Assembly: GCA_947460225.1 (NCBI GenBank)
Contig: CANHHI010000070.1
Span: 1-7,600 of the forward strand
Source of the DNA: Flavobacteriales bacterium
Lineage (GTDB): Bacteria > Bacteroidota > Bacteroidia > Flavobacteriales_D > CANHHI01
Length of the DNA: 7,600 bases
Direction: 5' to 3'
The notes under the pieces are model-generated. The model saw only the letters and a program-made list of their open reading frames with translations. It was not told the DNA's origin and did no database searches. The position numbers and the translations under genes are program-made. Each line of letters starts with the position of its first letter. Positions within the stretch are counted from its first letter, which is position 1. This document shows, in pieces, positions 5,814 to 7,600 of the stretch.

Positions 5814-6782
5814 TATGCGTTGAGCCATTGGCGGGTGTGTGGCGTATAGGCTGTTAAACACACGTAAAAAACCACTAAAATAATTAGATTGATTTTCTAT
5901 AAACATTTCGCAAATATTTGTTGCCGAAACTTTTTCTACGCTATGATTAACCGATATTTTACGCAAAGCAGATGCCAGAGCTAATGGATTTTGCGTCATT
6001 TGTGCGGCACCAGAATCTGCTAGATATTCACGTTTTCTACTTAATAAAAATTTAAGCAAGACGGATATAAAATAAGTAGTAGCAAATACGATTTTCGCCA
6101 AAATTAAAACAAAAAATGAAATGGCAAACAATGGCAATAAAGCAAGTTTACCTTTGCCTTCATCTTTTTTTTGGGAACGCCCAAAATAAACAGCACTAAA
6201 AAAACTACCTAATATAAACATTAAAGAAGTTATAGCCCGAGAAATAAAGTGTAAAATACCTACAAAAATAACGCTAAACACCAAAAGACGAACGTCTTTG
6301 TTCCGAATATGCGAAAGTTCATGGGCAATCACACCTTCTAATTCTTCATCAGTCAGCGTGTCCATCAATCCTTGTGTAACAGTTACAGTGTATGTTTTTC
6401 TAGTCAAACCACTTGCAAACGCATTGCAGGCAGTACTGTTTATCACACACAAGCGTGGCATTTCCATACCTACACCCATGCAAAGGTTTTCCGCAATGTT
6501 GTAAATGCGGGGATTTTCTTTTCTGTCTAAGGTGAATGAGTTGGTCGCTTTTTCAATAATTTTTGTATGCGATAAAAATGCAATATAAAACCACAAGCAA
6601 ATACCTATTAACACATAAGGCACAATCCCAAATAAAATAATATTTGCTTTCATACTGCTACCATATAACAGTAAAACAAAAATATAAATAGAACCCAAAA
6701 TAAGTAAGGGGAAACTCAAAAGTAAAGCAATAGATTTTCTATTGTTGCGTGTAATTTGCTCCTGCAAGCCAATGTATTTCAT
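5793..6782 (-). CDS. M48 family zinc metalloprotease (HtpX-like), membrane-bound
   Basis: A membrane-integrated zinc endopeptidase of the HtpX/Ste24 family, which in other bacteria takes part in quality control of membrane proteins. The zinc motif HELSH (154-158) supplies two histidines and the catalytic glutamate; the third ligand is probably E252 in KREYLADSGAA (250-260), a hallmark of M48B. Hydrophobic segments lie near 17-40, 47-70, 165-200 and 213-245, so the active site between them would face the cytoplasm. The conserved NPLALASALRKI (265-276) and THPPMAQRIALLEQF (315-329) close the protein, as in HtpX. Length 329 aa is slightly above HtpX (~290). The start lies 6 bases after the lemA stop, implying translational coupling; the stop converges on porV. 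The lemA-M48 pairing recurs in bacteria, but the joint substrate is unknown. I leave the symbol blank because htpX orthology is not certain. Confidence 0.92.
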   Translation of the reverse strand: MKYIGLQEQITRNNRKSIALLLSFPLLILGSIYIFVLLLYGSSMKANIILFGIVPYVLIGICLWFYIAFLSHTKIIEKATNSFTLDRKENPRIYNIAENLCMGVGMEMPRLCVINSTACNAFASGLTRKTYTVTVTQGLMDTLTDEELEGVIAHELSHIRNKDVRLLVFSVIFVGILHFISRAITSLMFILGSFFSAVYFGRSQKKDEGKGKLALLPLFAISFFVLILAKIVFATTYFISVLLKFLLSRKREYLADSGAAQMTQNPLALASALRKISVNHSVEKVSATNICEMFIENQSNYFSGFLRVFNSLYATHPPMAQRIALLEQF

Positions 6783-6788
6783 GCTATA

Positions 6789-7352
6789 TCAAAACTTAAT
6801 TTCAGGCGCAACTTCTATATCTTTTCTTTGTTCTGCCAAATCAAACATGCTCAACCTTTGAAACCCAAACAGTTTTGCCAAAATTAAGTTTGGAAATTTT
6901 TCTACTGACACATTGAATTCCTTGGTAGCGGAATTAAAAAAACGTCTTGTAGCGGCTAGTTTATTTTCAAGGTCAGCCATTTCATTTTGAAGAAGCAAAA
7001 AGTTGCTATTGGCTTTTAAATCTGGATAAGCCTCTACTTGGATGCTAAAATGACGGAGGGCATCTGCTACCGCTTTTTCCGCAACAATCTTTTCTTCTAT
7101 GGTACCAGCTAAAATTGCTGTTTGCCTAGCTTTGGTTAGATTTTCTAGGGTTTCACGTTCATGAGAAGCGTAAGCTTTTGTAGTGCTAACAAGTTGCGGA
7201 ATCAAATCGTGTCTTTGTTTGAGTTGCACATCTATATTAGCAAAAGCATTTTCTCTATTGTTGCGCAATTGCACCAAACTGTTGTAAATGCCGATGGGTA
7301 AAATGGCAAAAATAAACATCAACCCCAAAATAATAAAAATGCTCATAGACAT
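6789..7352 (-). CDS. lemA: LemA family protein
   Basis: LemA proteins are small, mostly helical, membrane-anchored proteins of unknown biochemical role. They have one N-terminal transmembrane helix (here residues about 4-24, ISM-free hydrophobic stretch ending IGIYN) and a long helical bundle outside the membrane. The two family signatures are present: YNSLVQLRNNRENAFANIDV (23-42) with QLKQRHDLIPQLV (43-55), and YPDLKANSNFLLLQNEMADL (109-128) with ENKLAATRRFFN (129-140). Length, 187 aa, is typical. ATG at 7352 is used; a second in-frame ATG at 7346 would remove only two residues. It is the upstream gene of a two-gene unit with the M48 protease, 6 bases apart. That recurring arrangement suggests LemA supports or recruits for the protease, but this is inference from context. 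Confidence 0.92.
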   Translation of the reverse strand: MSMSIFIILGLMFIFAILPIGIYNSLVQLRNNRENAFANIDVQLKQRHDLIPQLVSTTKAYASHERETLENLTKARQTAILAGTIEEKIVAEKAVADALRHFSIQVEAYPDLKANSNFLLLQNEMADLENKLAATRRFFNSATKEFNVSVEKFPNLILAKLFGFQRLSMFDLAEQRKDIEVAPEIKF

Positions 7353-7381
7353 AATGAATTTATACTAAATGATAACTTTTG

Positions 7382-7389
7382 CAAAGTTA
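7382..7389 (-). promoter_or_regulatory. Candidate lemA promoter, -7 box TAACTTTG
   Basis: Read on the minus strand, TAACTTTG matches TAnnTTTG exactly and ends 29 bases before the lemA ATG, predicting a leader of roughly 22 nt. It lies in the 85-base gap after uvrA. No clear TTG sits at the -33 position (only a GTG 22 bases upstream). It would drive lemA and the protease gene together. Confidence 0.5.
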
Positions 7390-7437
7390 GGTTTTTTTTC
7401 TGATATAAAATCACGAAAAACAATATTTTTCTCTACG

Positions 7438-7600
7438 TTAAAATATCAAAAACCTCCCTGTGTAAGAATCTTTGCATTTGGCAAGTTCTTCGGGGGTGCC
7501 TGCAAACACCAAATGCCCGCCTTTGTCGCCACCCTCTGCACCCAAATCTATCACGTAATCTGCGTTTTTGATGAGGTCTATATTGTGTTCAATCACCACC
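7438..7600 (-). CDS. uvrA: Excinuclease ABC subunit A (UvrA), C-terminal end only
   Basis: UvrA is the damage-recognition ATPase of UvrABC nucleotide excision repair. Only the last 53 residues are in the window: VVIEHNIDLIKNADYVIDLG, then AEGGDKGGHLVFAGTPEELA, then KCKDSYTGRFLIF and TAA (7440-7438). This is the characteristic UvrA ending. VIEHN holds the switch (H-loop) histidine of the second ABC ATPase domain, and IDLGxEGGDxGG and GTPEELA...SYTGRFL are near-invariant in the family. The reading frame is open to the window edge; the remaining ~900 residues lie to the right. It ends 85 bases before lemA on the same strand. A poor AT-only hairpin in between is not a convincing terminator. Confidence 0.95.
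   Translation of the reverse strand, partial: VVIEHNIDLIKNADYVIDLGAEGGDKGGHLVFAGTPEELAKCKDSYTGRFLIF

Noticed and set aside
7395..7437. uvrA terminator hairpin (GAAAAA-TATTG-TTTTTC on the minus strand)
   Set aside because: The stem is six pairs, nearly all A-T, with no proper T run after it; too weak to call.

Overview
The window looks like chromosomal DNA from a member of the Bacteroidota. It carries a PorV-type outer-membrane protein of the type IX secretion system, which is restricted to that phylum. Six gene starts or candidate transcripts have the Bacteroidota -7 promoter box TAnnTTTG (one at 2308-2315 has no recognised gene), and purine-rich Shine-Dalgarno sites are largely absent. I cannot place it below phylum.

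Left part (1-3257, minus strand): map (methionine aminopeptidase) -> recQ (DNA helicase) -> rsmH (16S rRNA C1402 methyltransferase, cut by the left edge). A clear promoter precedes map. No TAnnTTTG box is visible before recQ, so it is probably transcribed with map; rsmH has its own -7 box. The map-recQ gap holds a plus-strand promoter and, about 50 bases further on, a terminator hairpin with a T-rich tail on the same strand. Together they suggest an unannotated ~70-nt RNA antisense to the 3' end of map.

Middle (3258-4621): an AT-rich divergent region between map and a plus-strand class II Fic protein (AMP-transferase family with a C-terminal winged helix). Six TTTAAA-centred boxes lie here with 19-21 bp spacing and run across the fic promoter. 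This is the most striking non-coding structure in the window and looks like a phased operator array, plausibly for the Fic protein's own winged helix.

Right part (4622-7600): porV on the plus strand converges on a lemA - M48 metalloprotease pair on the minus strand, with only 7 bases between the stop codons. The last 163 bases are the C-terminal end of uvrA (nucleotide excision repair), minus strand. Functionally the window mixes housekeeping genes (rsmH, recQ, map, uvrA), an envelope-associated pair (lemA/M48), one secretion gene (porV) and one accessory signalling or toxin-like gene (fic). I see no insertion sequence, tRNA, rRNA or CRISPR array.
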